Part shown: positions 1-11,349 of the stretch, one piece after another | How positions within the stretch are numbered: position 1 is the stretch's first letter | Layout of the letters: every line of letters begins with the position of its first letter | NCBI RefSeq assembly: GCF_049243985.1 | Contig: NC_135370.1 | Location: forward strand, 7,819,492-7,883,491 | Length of the DNA: 64,000 nt | From: Paroedura picta | Lineage: Eukaryota; Chordata; Lepidosauria; Squamata; Gekkonidae | Direction of reading: 5' to 3' | The notes under the pieces: generated by a model | Database searches by the model: none | Told to the model about the DNA's origin: nothing | What the model saw: only the letters and a program-made list of their open reading frames with translations | Made by a program: the position numbers and the translations under genes

Positions 1-99
1 GACTACAATTCCCATGAGCCCCTGCCAGCGAACGCTGGCAGGGGCTCATGGGAATTGTAGTCCATGGACATCTGGAGGGCCGCAGTTTGACTACCCCTG
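1..99. mobile_element. Palindromic hAT-like MITE, left end cut by window edge
   Basis: Foldback element whose arms pair around a centre near position 30 (GCCAGCG / CGCTGGC). The right arm is complete and ends TTGACTACCCCTG, the shared end of the family seen at 12431, 16910, 18934, 19656 and 54493. The left tip lies outside the window, so the target-site duplication cannot be tested. No coding capacity; non-autonomous. Confidence 0.8.
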
Positions 100-1249
100 G
101 GTTAGAGCTTGTGTGTGCGCATGGGAATGCACTCTTGATGTAGAGTTAGGCAAACTCTGAGAGTGGTGGCCTCAGATCATACATATTTTAGAAGGTGGGC
201 TAAAAACCGGATACTTTAGCTGGAGCTACACCAAACAGATTTTTCTTTGCCACCCAGCAAACGTTTAGACTTTGATCTTATACAAAACAGCATTCCACAC
301 AGTAATTTGACCACTGAGGAAGACCTCCCAAGGTCAAAACGCATTTGGTCTATTCTGTCATGTGCAATTAGCTATGTGTTGTTTTAACTGTGTTTTTTTA
401 AATATATTGAATCTGTTCGCTTTGTTTAAAGATTTTTTACTATTGTTGTTGCAGCTCAACCTTTGTCCAGGTTGGCCTTCATTTTCCTTTTTTGGTTTCG
501 CAAAGGCTCATAACCAGAAGGTGCAAGAAAAGAGTCATGTTAATAGCAGCCTAAACCTTTGGTCACATTATTATATTTTAGATCCAGTTCTGAGTCTTTG
601 CAGCCAGTGTGAGCTCTGACCTGTTTTGCTTGGAAGAAGGCATTTAGCCAAAAAACAAACTCTAACCAGTGGCTTTTTCAATGGTAATTATTTATAACTT
701 TGTTGTATTCTTTAGCCACTGCTGGTTACTATTCTGAAACTATTTGGCAACAATGTTATTTGGAAAAAGTTTCATTCTTGTTATGTCTTATTTGAAGTAA
801 TTTTGCTGGACACAATTCCCGCTGGGCTGCTTGATTCTATATCATCCAAAAAGAAGAATGGCAGCAAAATGTTTTAAGTACAAGAGGCCACATATACAAT
901 TATTAGACTTTCTGTTCTAAAATGGAGCTGAATTCATAACAAGCATCAATAGGTGTTGTGCAAAGGAGCTTGGTTCACTTGTTCCTTTCATGTCAGAACC
1001 ATCATCCCTGCTCCAGCATTGCTAGGGCTGCAGCTTAACTATCTCCACTGGACTATTCATTTCATACATGCTGTGTCACCATGAGCCTGCTTTCTACCTA
1101 TTCCAAAATTAGGTACTGTTAAAATGCTTTCCCGCCCTCCAAACCTGGGCTGATTCTGTAATTACTTTGTTTTTTTCCATTGTTGATCCTGTTGAATTCA
1201 GTTTGGTTTGAACCTGAGTCTTCCTCCCCCTCCGCCCCCAAATTGAAAC
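100..1249. other. VWC2L late intron, no recognisable feature
   Basis: AT-rich single-copy-looking DNA. I see no exon, RNA gene or recognisable repeat. The open frame at 362-619 is low-complexity and Leu/Phe-rich and has no family resemblance. Confidence 0.5.
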
Positions 1250-1905
1250 ATAAAGTATTCTGCACTTGATTGGGGATGCTCAGCGAGGGGAGGGGAGCCA
1301 AGTGCAGCAGGAGTCTCTTTCTCTTTGAATGGGGGGGGGGAGGATTGGAGACAGCAGAGGAGGGGGAAATAAAATCAAGAGACAAATCTCTGCTGAGAGA
1401 TGTTAGGGCTTCTGGAGCACAGTCACTTTAAAACAGGGAGGGAAGTCTTGTAACCGGGAATCAGGAAGTCTTTGGACGGACACCCTGGCCAATCAGGGAA
1501 GATTGCTTTGCTATGTCAGCATTGGAGGCACAGAGCAGGAAGTTAATTAGCAAAAGGCAGAAATCTACACTTATACTGATGGCGATTTTTCAAATATCAC
1601 AAATTTCCACTCCTGGATATCATGGGGGAAAGGTAGGGTCACTGCAGATCAACCATGCATGTTGCAGGGGGGAAATTTAAAGTGCCCCAAATCATAGTGG
1701 AAATCGAATTCAGTGCAGAGGGGAGGGATTTATTTGAGCTGGGAGAGGATAAAAAGCCCCATGCAGACTTGACCCTGAAAAGAATTTCCCCAAAGATCAA
1801 AATTCAAATTTTGGAAGTTGAACTGAGACTATTTGTACAGTGGCTCAGCCTGGATTGTGGGAACTGGCTTTGGTGGTAGAATTACCTTTACTGGTACACA
1901 ATTGA
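1250..1905 (+). mobile_element. LTR-like dispersed repeat, copy 1 (fossil)
   Basis: Shares a long stretch with 11350-12060 (reverse strand) and 25915-26560. Shared blocks in order: GGAGCACAGTCACTTTAAAA, a CCAAT-type box (GGCCAATCAGG), a CTCCTGGATATC block, then a TATA-like GGATAAAAAGCCCC. CCAAT followed by TATA without coding sequence fits a solo LTR promoter. No gag/pol was seen, and outer ends and target duplications could not be fixed. The copies are well diverged and old. It could instead be another repeat class. Confidence 0.45.
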
Positions 1906-2310
1906 TTTAAAAACTGGGGAGCCCTGTTGAGGCATACTCTAGGGCTTTAGCATATATGGGAATGGGCAGAAAAGTCTTTATTTGAGTCTGTTGGGCTCAC
2001 TCAAATGTATACCTCCACAAAGTTCAGAAGAGTCAGGAAAAAAAAGGATTAGCCCAGAAATGTGACCTATTTATTCATGTGCAACCGATTGTATTGACCA
2101 CCCTATTATTAAAACTGCAAGCAGATCTTTCATATGGCTGACATGAGCTGAATGTGGCACCATCTCATTGATACAGCTTTTAACCAATGATGAGGTTATT
2201 AAACCATTTATTTATGCACTATATAAGCATTTTTTTATCCTGAAAAAAGAGACATCCTGGGTGTGATATTGCAAACTTAAATGGACTCTGGGGAATGGTG
2301 AGGGACAAGA

Positions 2311-2375
2311 GGTTCATTGTCCATGGGGTCGCGATGGGTCGGACATGACTTCGTAACTAACAACAACAACAACAA
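2311..2375 (+). mobile_element. Bov-B/Sauria-SINE type 3' tail
   Basis: Contains GGGTCGCGATGGGTCGGACA, then CATGACTTCGTAACTAA and an (AAC)n tail. This matches the conserved 3' end of Bov-B RTE LINEs and the SINEs that borrow it (GGGTCGCAAAGAGTCGGACA in the known family). Only the tail is visible. Confidence 0.7.
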
Positions 2376-2930
2376 GGTGTGATATGTTACCAAATTGCTA
2401 TTTGAAGAAAAGATAAGCATCAAGCTGGCAGTTGACAATACATTATCTTGTTCTCTTGCATCCCCTTAATATCACACACCACATGCTGTATTTTGACAAG
2501 AGTTTTCTTTCCCTCCCCCAAAGTTAACATCTGCTTAACAAGCTTATTATACATTTTAATATTATTTGTCACTGTATTTAATAACACATTTTGGATCTAA
2601 TGCAAATTTAACTTTCAATATGTTTTAGAGACATACAAGAAGAATGTGATTTTGCTCTCTTAAGCCATTAGCTATCCTTAATTTACCTGTTCATTGGCCT
2701 TGCATCAGGTAGCTTTGGGGTTCAGTGGCCCAGGCGCACAGGTAGCTTTGGGGTTCCCTGACACCCTGCCTTTCTTGACATCCGTAGAATTATCGCTGAC
2801 ACTTACACAAATACACCGATTTGAAACCTAATCGCAAACCTATACCTGAGGAAGTGTGACAGAACTGGAATATGCATATCAAAAGAAGGTCCCTCCTACA
2901 AACATGCTATGCTGGGCCAGAAGCCATTGC

Positions 2931-3012
2931 AGAAGAAGAAGAAGAAGAAGAAGAAGAAGAAGAAGAAGAAGAAGAAGAAGAAGAAGAAGAAGAAGAAGAA
3001 GAAGAAGAAGAG
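2931..3012. repeat. (GAA)n trinucleotide array
   Basis: About 27 nearly uninterrupted GAA units on the + strand, so TTC in the sense direction of VWC2L. It appears to be the expanded 3' tail of the minus-strand SINE that follows it directly. The poly-Glu open frame across it is not a gene. Confidence 0.95.
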
Positions 3013-3116
3013 TCTAATCTAGCTAGCCCAAGGTCACCCAGCTGGCTGCAGGGAATCAAAGCCGGCTCGCTAGTTTAGAAGTCTGCACTGCTAACCACTA
3101 CACCAAGCTGGCTGTC
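3011..3116 (-). mobile_element. MIR/CORE-like tRNA-derived SINE, truncated
   Basis: Reads as the reverse complement of the family head: GCCAGCTTGGTGTAGTGG, A/B-box-like tRNA segment, then CAGCTGGGTGACCTTGGGCT. The middle of the element is missing and the head runs straight into the GAA tail. The CTCTTC tail of full copies (10224-10500) explains the origin of the array. Confidence 0.75.
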
Positions 3117-5430
3117 ATAGAGCGCAGAATCTTCCCCTAAGAGAGTCACCTCAGGGACTGTAGCCTGGGCTGACAAAGGCAACACCCCACCCAAAATGTG
3201 CCTTGTCCCACCAATCAGTTTCCCTCCTGCTGTGGGACGCAGGGCAAAGAGTCCAACATCACCGTCCCCTCAAACTTTAAATCCTGCTTTATTTCCCACG
3301 GAGGCGGATTCGTGCCATTGTAACTGGAGCTCAAGAGAACAAGTAAGTATCTCTCCCCATAGGGTTGCATGTGTCCTCGGGGGGGGGGGGGGGGAATTAG
3401 ATGCCAAACATGCCTTCTGCCCCCCCCCCCCGGGTGTTGTGATGCCCTCCTCCTGGGTTGTGGCTGCTTCCCACTCACTACCGCCATTCATCCAAGACAA
3501 GAGCGTGAAGAAACCCCCTGCTCAGGTGTGCAGGCAGCGGCAAGCCCATGTGCGCCCAACTGTCCTCCCCCATGTCCAAAGAGTGCGCACTATGCCCTTT
3601 GGGCTTGGAGCTTTTCTCAGCAAAGCCATGGGGGAGGGGAGCGATCCCCTCCACACTGGAAAAACTCCCTCCTCCCTTTAAGCAAACACAGCAGGCATGC
3701 TGCCTCAGCTCTGAGCAAGGGTGCTGACAGCTGGGGAAAAGAAAAGGCAATTTTTTACTTCTGCAGGCACACTTATCCACAAAACACACTGAGCTCAGGC
3801 ATACCTTCCCGAACACCCTTTGGCCCCAAAGCCACTCAGATCCTTGGCAGTGGTTCTTATTTCATGTCTGCCATGTTTCGAAGGGTCTGGATGACAAGTC
3901 TGCTCATATTTAGGATTTAATTAGGATTTTATCCTTGTCACAAGAGACACAGTATAAAGCAACTCTCGCTGGCCATCATCAGCCACAAGAAATGGGGGAG
4001 AAGCCCCCAATTCCCCCTCCAAATATCTCCCAAGATTTATCAGTTGCCTTGATGTAGAGGCAGTCATATGGCCCTAGTGAAGAATCTGTGTCAGACCTTT
4101 GGAAATCCCAGCAATACTTGAGGGTTCTCTTTCTTGCCATACATGAAGAATTGCTGCGTACCACAGAGATGATATCAAAAAGAGAATTCCCCCCCCCCAT
4201 CTGAAATATCCCTGTCTTGGCTTACTGCTTCGAATGAGTCTGAGGCACCCATTAAGGGAAGGAACTGTGCCTACAGAACGCTGAACAATTATTATATCTT
4301 TGATGAGAGCAAAGCATACAGAAGCCTACCACGTTGAAACTCCGAGGACCACCACTGAGAGACTCTCTAGAGCAGCCCCGGATTAACCATTCTGCAAAAT
4401 AGGCATGTGTTTAGGGGACTGAGGGAAGGGGGCCATCACAGAGAACTCTTTTGCTTATCTTGCTTACTGTCATCTAGTGTTAAATAAATAAGTTGCTCAG
4501 TTCAAATTTATATAGTTGTGGCATCTGGCCTAGGCAGGGAAGATGGCCTGGAAGAAAACAGAATTTTAAATCTCTTATTTTCGAGTCTTAATGTCTCCTC
4601 AGTTAGGCAACAGAAGGGCCAAGGGGTCAAAACAACAATTTATGTTCTTGCCACATAATCTGGTTTTTGTCTCTTGCCAATTAATTATGCCTGTATCTCC
4701 AGCAACCTCTTGGATCCTTTAGGCTAGCCACCCTGCCTTAGGTCTTCAGTGTGAGTGCACTGGACCCACCCTTCTTGCATCTTCCCTCCCCCACTGAGTC
4801 GTGCCTGGGGATCGCTGGGAATTGCCATCGCTAGAGACCCTGAGCACCAAAGATTGTCCATTTCATCAACAAGGGCTCTTTGCACCCAAATCATTTGGTA
4901 CTGTGAGGGGCTGTGGGCACAGGGTAGATAAGAGGTCGTTAGGTTTGATTCCCCAGTCTTAGCAAAGCCCTGTGATGTTCTGTTCATCATTTCTCCAATA
5001 AAAAGCTTTTTTCCCTAAAGGAAGGCTGAATATTGGGAATAATTGAAGACCCATGATTGGGCTGTGCCTTTCCCCCTACCCTGCTAGAGAGGCCACCCTT
5101 ACGCAGCTGGGTGGAGTCATTTGCCCTGGCAGCCATCACAATGGAACAGACCGCCTGAATTCTCTGTTTCAGTAGGTGGGGAATTGGTCAACAGCAGGAG
5201 ACTGCCTAGATTAGCATGGAAGAAGAACCCCCAAGAGGAGCTGGCCAAGATTAGCATGGAAGGGTCTCTGCAATTGCGCAGTTCATTCACCTTATCTCCA
5301 GCAAGAAACCCCACAGGGAAGCTTGTGGCAAATGTATGTTACAGACCATCTGGGGACTCAGTCAGTGCAACTACAACTTCTCTCAATCCAGCCAAAACGG
5401 ACGAGAACGTTTAGAAAACCTGGCGCCTCC
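3117..5430. other. Intronic DNA without a recognised gene
   Basis: No exon or clear repeat recognised. It holds a run of about 16 G starting near 3379 and a run of about 12 C near 3420 that could fold on each other. Overlapping open frames at 3196-3920 are shadows of GC-rich low-complexity sequence. Confidence 0.45.
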
Positions 5431-5432
5431 CA

Positions 5433-5590
5433 TAGAATCATAGAATTATAGAATCATAGAATCACAGAATCAGAATAATAGAATCATAGAGTTGGAAGAG
5501 ACCTCATGGGTCATCTAGTCCAACCCCTTGCACTATGCAGGACACTCACATCCCAATCGCTCATCTACTGTAACCTGCCACCCCTTTGCC
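5433..5590 (-). mobile_element. CR1 LINE 3' end, older subfamily
   Basis: Repeated GAATCATAGAATC octamers (reverse of the CR1 ATTCTATG tail), followed by the CR1 3' UTR block AGTCCAACCCCTTGCACTAT and CCCAATCGCTCATCTACTG. It matches the longer + strand copy at 27046-27623. 5' truncated. Confidence 0.85.
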
Positions 5591-6344
5591 TTCCAGAATC
5601 AGCCTCAGTCCTTTTCACTGCGGCGGACCACAAGATGGCGATTCCAAGCCTCAGGTGTGCAGAAAGGCGCAAATGGCTGGGGAAGTCCATCCGAAGCAGC
5701 TCCAGAGTGTGTTTATGAAGAACAGAAAGCCAGGAGCTGGGGGCAAATGGGAAGAGCAATGACTTTGTGGCCAGAGGGTCAAGCACAAAGGCCTTCTCAG
5801 TTCACAGGAGACAGCCAGAATTAGCAAGTGCAGCTGGAACTAGTGCACCATCTGACCACTAAGAATGTTGTTTTTTTCCCTGAGCCAAGTCAGCAAGAAA
5901 ACCTCCTGGCTTCACTCCCTGATGTTTGAGGCGCTTGGCCACAACAAATGGCAAACACTCACAGAGCGAGGACAAATCCACTGCGCTATGGCACTCCTAC
6001 AGACTGCAGATAAAATCCGAAAGGTGGTCTGTTCTCTCTCGAATGTGACTGGCATTCTTTCCTCCCTTCAGCGGAACGTGCCACGGAGAAGATTTGGTGC
6101 TCCTGGCAAACCAGGTCTTCAAAGCCCTGATGTCAGTTCCTGTCAGTCCCCTCAGTCCTTCTTGGCCTGAAAGAGCAAGGCCAAGACTGGCACCGAGAGC
6201 CCCACAGATGGCTCTCTGCAGCATGACGCCTTGCCTGGAAGTTCTGCTTGCCTGCCCCCTCGGTGGCCCAACAGAAATATCTGGCCGTCTCCACCAACAG
6301 GCATGGATCTGGGATCTGGCCACAAGCCCAGCACAGGTGATGAT

Positions 6345-6725
6345 GATGATGTTAGCCCTTCAGTCATGTCTGACTCTTGGCAATCCTATGGCTCAGCAGT
6401 TGCCACGTTTTTCGATCTTGCACCTCACCTTTTAGTTGTTTAATGCTCCATTTTGACCGTGTCTAGCCATCGCTTTGTCTACCTGGTTTCCTTTCCCCAC
6501 TGACCAGTCCTTGCATAATTGCTCTCACCACTGAGTTGGATCGCATGATATGGCCAAAGTAATTGAGCCGGGGTATTGTGATTTTGCCTTCCAGTGCTAG
6601 ACATCAGGTTTTATGCCCTCCAGTATTTCCTTGTTTGTGACTTTTGCTGTCCATGGAACCCGCAGAAGCCTTCTCCAGCACCAGAGTTCAAATGAATCAA
6701 CTCTTCTCCTGTCTGATTTCTTCAG
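6345..6725 (-). mobile_element. Bov-B (RTE) LINE 3' portion
   Basis: The + strand reads TTCAGTCATGTCTGACTCTT near its left edge and CTCCAGTATTTCCTTGTTTG ... CCAGCACCAGAGTTCAAATG at the right. These are reverse complements of characteristic Bov-B 3' coding and UTR segments. No intact frame remains. Bov-B is abundant in squamates and known for horizontal spread. Confidence 0.7.
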
Positions 6726-7043
6726 AATCATATCCCAAAAGGCCCTACCCATAATTAAGTGGGTGCCTGCTCAGAAAGTCAGAAAGTCAGTGCTGCTACG
6801 ACAATTTTTGTTAACATGGGCCAAATGAGCTGATAACATTTACTCGTCCCTTTAGTATCCTCTCCCACCAGGTACACCCACCAGATACATTGCAAGACAA
6901 TCTCCAGTCTGGCCAGTCTGTTAAGCAATTGTTATATGTTAACAGTTAACAGCTTAAATATTAACAATGTTGGTAGAACTTATTGAGTTTAATTTCCAGA
7001 GTACTCTATCTCATATTAGAATGGAACATGTACACCGGCCTAT

Positions 7044-7102
7044 GCTGTGAACTGCCTTGAGCTGCAGGGGAGGGTGGTATAAAAATATAAATAAAATAAA
7101 TA
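7044..7102 (+). mobile_element. L2-type LINE 3' end
   Basis: GTGAACTGCCTTGAGCTGCA, then GGGAGGGTGGTATAAAAATA and an (AAATA)n tail. This is the standard 3' terminus of reptilian L2-like LINEs, also seen at 57990-58033. Confidence 0.75.
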
Positions 7103-7348
7103 TAGTCCTCTCCATTAGCCGGTTGTTTTCTATAAGTTCAAGGGAATAATGGTTCACTGTGAAGATAACCTTGAATGGATGATCTTTGGCATGTAAATCG
7201 TCTTCCTTAAAAATTCCCCTCAAAAATTCATTGTGTGTTGCGTGTGTGTAGTACGTGTGCATGTGCGTGTCACATGGTGCCATTTTCAAGGCATGTATGG
7301 CAGCTGTTTCCTATTATATAGCCTGAAAATTCCATCTTATTTATAAAA

Positions 7349-7875
7349 CTAGATTTAAAGCCCATTGTATGGTAAAATACAATGGGCGCTAGCATCCCCT
7401 CTCCTGGGGCCAGCCCCCTCGCAGCTCTATCGCCTTGCAGCCCCACACCCTACCTCCCCCAGCCCCTGCGGCGAGCCGGCTCCCGCGGCCCAGAGAAGGT
7501 GGCGGGCGCCCCCCCTCCCCGAAGGCAATTCAGGAGCGGCCGGGAAAAGGCGGGGCCCCCCACCCACTCAGCCACCCACCCATCGGGAAGAGGACGGGCC
7601 GCACGACAGTGAGGAGGACTGGAAAGGAGCAGGGACACCCCGTCAGGGTCCCTGCTCCTTTTGGAAGGTGGAGGAGCTCCCAGGGCGGAGGACTCACCAC
7701 AGTGGCTGCCAGTTCAGTCTGTGCGGTGAGTCCCCGGCCGGGCCCAGCAGCCAATGGGCTGCTAGGCCCTGGATGGACAGTCTGGTTTTTATCCCGGACA
7801 GGGCCCGCCCTAACTCCTCCCAGATAGCCCTTACCCTTTTATTTAATCCGCTCCGCAATGCTAGCAATGCTAGCT
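7349..7875 (+). mobile_element. Hairpin-rich repeat family, copy A (short form)
   Basis: Begins CTAGATTTAAAGCCCATTGT. The arms CCCATTGTA (7361-7369) and TACAATGGG (7378-7386) form the 5' hairpin shared with 34942 and 44074. Internal hairpins include GGAGCAGGGAC / GTCCCTGCTCC (7626-7636 with 7648-7658) and GGACTCACC / GGTGAGTCC. The 3' part carries CCCGCCCTA, CCTTACCCTTTTATTTAATC and CCGC as in the other copies, but ends in a repeated AATGCTAGC instead of the long hairpin. No coding capacity; class unassigned. The open frames here are GC-rich shadows. Confidence 0.65.
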
Positions 7876-8211
7876 ATTTTTTTTTAAGTAGAACTTTTCA
7901 ATTGAAATGCCTATGCATTTTTTGGGAGACCTTAGAGTATGTTAGTATGGCTTTAGTATGTTAACTGGTGGGGCAAAATATATTTTTTTTGTTTTGCCTG
8001 GATGATTTAACACCTATGCATTCCTCTGCTCATGCTACATATTTTGGGGAATCCACTTTATGCAATTCCCCAACTAGTGCTTTAAGATAGAGGATGTAGC
8101 TACCAGTTTGCTGCTGGGATGCTGGATGTTGATGATGTCATGAGAAACATCAAAAATATGGCATCTGCAAAAAGTAATGATTTCACTATATTTTTTGGGT
8201 ATGGAATTGCT
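7876..8211. other. Intronic DNA, nothing recognised
   Basis: AT-rich stretch between the hairpin element and the CTT array. No feature seen. Confidence 0.4.
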
Positions 8212-8212
8212 T

Positions 8213-8306
8213 TTCTTCTTCTTCTTCTTCTTCTTCTTCTTCTTCTTCTTCTTCTTCTTCTTCTTCTTCTTCTTCTTCTTCTTCTTCTTCTTCTTCTTCT
8301 TCTTCT
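8213..8306. repeat. (CTT)n trinucleotide array
   Basis: About 31 pure CTT units on the + strand, read as AAG/GAA in the sense direction of VWC2L. No SINE body is obvious beside it. The poly-Leu and poly-Arg frames across it are artefacts. Confidence 0.95.
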
Positions 8307-9164
8307 AGAGCTGAGATCTAAATAGTATTTGGAGCACACACCGGCATGTGCCCTATGGCCCTGAGAAGTGATTTAAACCCCTTTTAAGCCAGGTCAAGAG
8401 ACACCACTAATAGCTGAAAATGATAAGTGCTGGAATTGATGAAGTCTGTCTCAAAGCATCACACTTGGATGCAGAGGAGTGGCCAGATATTGAGTGTGAA
8501 AAGATGCATATGATGTGCCAAGACAGGACATTTCGTGGCAGGCAACTGCAACTTTTGATGTTTAAACTGTACCTTCTGCTAATGCTCAGAAGGTAATTCA
8601 AAAATAGGGATGGACATGAAGCAGCTTGCGAGCTAAAATTCATGATGGATTTTGGCTGGTTTGTGGTTCGCAAAGTCAAGTTTCTGGCAGGTCAAACTTT
8701 CAAGCTGTTCTTAGAGCTTCTTGCCAGTTTGTGAGCAAAGACATTTCCAGTCAGACGGTCTTCACTTCAACATGTTTACATAACTTCATAGCAACAACTT
8801 GGAGGGCAGCTAGAGAAGCATCCAGGGGAAGTCCCCTGTCAAAATGGCCCCTGCTGGTTCAGGAGATTCAGGAGAGTACAGAATGGATCCTGCAAAAGCT
8901 GGAGACACCAAAGTTGTAGCAGACTCCCCCTGGATGCTTCTCTACTGCCCTCCAAATCTGGTGTGAAGTGTATTTATGAGGTAGAAGTTAGGGACTCCCA
9001 AAAAAGTTGGCCCCAGGGAAAGTACTTCTGGGTAGATGACTTTCCTGAGGGCTTCTTCTTTGTACTATTCTTTTATGCTAATACATGGTGAGGGAAAGGA
9101 GAACTGGAAATTAACAAAGAATTAGGATCTCTGTATTTTTAGCTCACCTGTATGCTTATTCTGA
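8307..9164. other. Intronic DNA, nothing recognised
   Basis: No exon, RNA or repeat identified. Short open frames on both strands have no visible domain. Confidence 0.4.
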
Positions 9165-9310
9165 GAGTAGAGCGAAGAGCTGGGCTTTTGTACCCCACTT
9201 TTTACTACTCAAAGGAGTCTTAAAGCAGTCTACTAACTCCCACCCTCCCTCTCCCCACAACAGGCACCCTGTGCGGTAAGTGAGGCTAAGGAGCTCTGAG
9301 AGAAATGGGA
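9165..9310 (-). mobile_element. MIR/CORE-like SINE 3' half
   Basis: Reverse complement of the family's 3' half: GAAGAGCTGGGCTTTTGTAC, ACTACTCAAAGGAGTCTTAA, then CTCCCCACAACAGGCACCCT and AAGGAGCTCTGAG. Tail outward to the left, head missing. Confidence 0.7.
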
Positions 9311-9783
9311 TATTATGCACTGGGGAAGACCTCACATATACTTGGCAAGTAAACCACTTCTTTTCCCTGGTTTCTGCATGTGGCACTGTTTTACCCATAC
9401 AAGCCCCAATGTCATGGCAGTGTGCATGCATTTTCCAAGTTGTTTCCTTGCAGTATTGTAAACTTGCTTTGCCACGACTTTTTCCTTTACGTCGGTTCCT
9501 GGGACACCTTTTTTAGCATACATAAACGTAACCATGTTTTTTCTCTCCTCCCCTGTGCTATCATACATTAATGGGAGAACTGAAAGTTCCTTTCTGTTTA
9601 TAGTCCCTCATTGAGGCACATCTTATTCGGCATGGACCCTCCCACCTGTGCTATTACAACATTAAACCCGCAGAAAGCCATTCTCTCATTCCTTCAGAGG
9701 CATTTCAATCCACTCTCTGTGAGGAACATTAAACCTCTGAGGGGAAAAGGTGCTGGTGTTAGCATTCAAAAGGCTGTGTGCCA
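9311..9783. other. Intronic DNA, nothing recognised
   Basis: Several short open frames on both strands, no recognisable protein or repeat. Confidence 0.4.
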
Positions 9784-9820
9784 TGTCCATGAACTACAAT
9801 TCCCATGAGGCCCTGCCAGC
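9784..9820. mobile_element. Half-copy of the palindromic MITE
   Basis: One arm only, TGTCCATGAACTACAATTCC through CCTGCCAGC, broken at the centre of symmetry. The other arm and both termini are absent. Confidence 0.75.
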
Positions 9821-10223
9821 ACCATATGTCAGAGTGGCAGTCAGGTGACATTGCATCTGACCATAGCCTACCAATGACTGTCTAGTACAACAGAGGAAGT
9901 AACTCTCCTTCACTTAAGGATTTGCCATCCTAACTGTTTTGAATGCATAATTGTTTATTACGGTCTACTCTTGTATGCAAAAAAAAAAAAAAAACCTACA
10001 GTATCAGTACACATGCATAAAGGGGAACATTTTAAAAAGGAGCAATTTGAAAGGGTCAGAGAACTATGGTGAAAAATGGTAAGTGCATAATATCCCTATC
10101 TCATCTGATGTGTGGGTTCACTTATCCAGAACTAATGAGCCAAGTTCTCTAGAAGGGGAATGGTGAATGGCTGCATATTCAAGTTTAGAAAGCATAGCCA
10201 TCAAACGCTCCTTTCTTCACAAC

Positions 10224-10500
10224 TGATCTTGGTGTAGTGGTTAAGAGCACCAATTTCTAATGGTAAGCCGGGTTTGATTCCCCTCTCCTCCTCCACATGC
10301 AGCTAGCTGGGTGACCGTGGGCTCGCCACAGCACTGATAGAGCTCTTCTGACAGAGCAGTAAACTCAGAGCTCTCTCAGCCTCACCTCCCTCACAGGGTG
10401 TCTGTGGCAGGGAGAGGAAAAGGGAAGGTGAATGCAAGCCACTTTGGGACTCCTTCTGGCAGAGAAAAATGGCATATGAGAACCAACTATCTTCTTCTTC
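10224..10500 (+). mobile_element. MIR/CORE-like tRNA-derived SINE, nearly full length
   Basis: Head GATCTTGGTGTAGTGGTTAA, tRNA B-box-like GGTTTGATTCCCC, CORE-like segment AGCTGGGTGACCGTGGGC, CTCAGCCTCACCTCCCTCAC, and 3' block GCAAGCCACTTTGGGACTCC with a short CTTCTTCTTC tail. The CORE segment resembles MIR. Other copies in the window: 3011, 9165, 13411, 22425, 46346, 48376. Confidence 0.8.
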
Positions 10501-10631
10501 AATAGTAGCTCTTAAACCTCTGTAAATAATTCCTCCAAAAGTACAAAATAATTATTTATAAAGCATCATTAAGACTACATAAGTAATTACCATACAATAT
10601 TATAAATTTGTGTTCAATAATGCAACAAGTA

Positions 10632-10935
10632 AGAGCCTCTTGTGGCGCAGGGTGGTAAGGCAGCAGAAATGCTGTCTGAAGCTGTCTGCCCATGAGGCTG
10701 GGAGTTCAATCCCAGCAGCCGGCTCAAGGTTGACTCAGCCTTCCATCCTTCCGAGGTCGGTAAAATGAGTACCCAGCTTGCTCGGGGGGGGGGGGGGAAT
10801 GGTAATGACTGGGGAAGGGAATGGCAAACCACCCCGTATTGAGTCTGCCATGAAAACGCTAGAGGGCATCACCCCAAGGGTCAGACATGACCCGGTGCTT
10901 GCACAGGGGATACCTTTACCTTTACCTTTACCTTT
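10632..10935 (+). mobile_element. Sauria-type SINE with 13-bp target-site duplication
   Basis: tRNA-related head (GAGCCTCTTGTGGCGCAG, GGGAGTTCAATCCCAGC), middle AGTCTGCCATGAAAACGCTA, and Bov-B-like 3' part GTCAGACATGACCCGGTG ending in (CTTTAC)n. Perfect duplications AATGCAACAAGTA flank it at 10619-10631 and 10936-10948, so it is a complete retroposed copy. It is one of three such copies in the window. Confidence 0.92.
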
Positions 10936-10984
10936 AATGCAACAAGTATAATATAAATCATAATTCAGGCAAGAGTCCAATAAA

Positions 10985-11315
10985 TTAGTTTCAATTGAGG
11001 TCCAAATGAGGACCTGTTCTAACCAATTCCCTATCCACCAAACCATCCAAAAATCCAGTTTGCAGTCCTCCAGTTTATCCATCAGAACATCATGGGGAAC
11101 CTTGTCAAAAGAATGAAATCAAGGTAAACAACATCTACTGAGTTTTCTAGTAAGCCCATCAGTCAAAGAAGGAAACCAGGTTGGTCTGGCAGAGACAGTT
11201 GTTAGAGACAATTCCATGCTGACTTGCCTGGATCAACAAATTGTCCTTCAGATGTTTGCAAATTGTCCACTTTAAAATCTGCTCCATTATATTCCCTGCA
11301 GCTGAGGTCAGGCTC
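10985..11315 (-). mobile_element. CR1 LINE internal fragment (RT region)
   Basis: Reverse complement of the CR1 RT segment, with the same landmarks as 42600-42880: CTAACCAATTCCCTATCCAC, AACATCATGGGGAACCTTGT and ATCTGCTCCATTATATTCCC. It is more diverged than the long copies, with no tail and no intact frame. Confidence 0.85.
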
Positions 11316-11349
11316 AAGAAACATTTATGCATGTCCATTTAGAGAAGCC

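Noticed and set aside
2872-3078. Open frame with poly-Glu
   Set aside because: It is translation of the (GAA)n SINE tail and flanking SINE; not a gene.
3379-3431. G16 and C12 runs as a possible regulatory hairpin
   Set aside because: Homopolymer runs are common and length-uncertain here; nothing else supports a function.
8100-8339. Poly-Arg and poly-Leu open frames
   Set aside because: Translation of the (CTT)n array in two directions.
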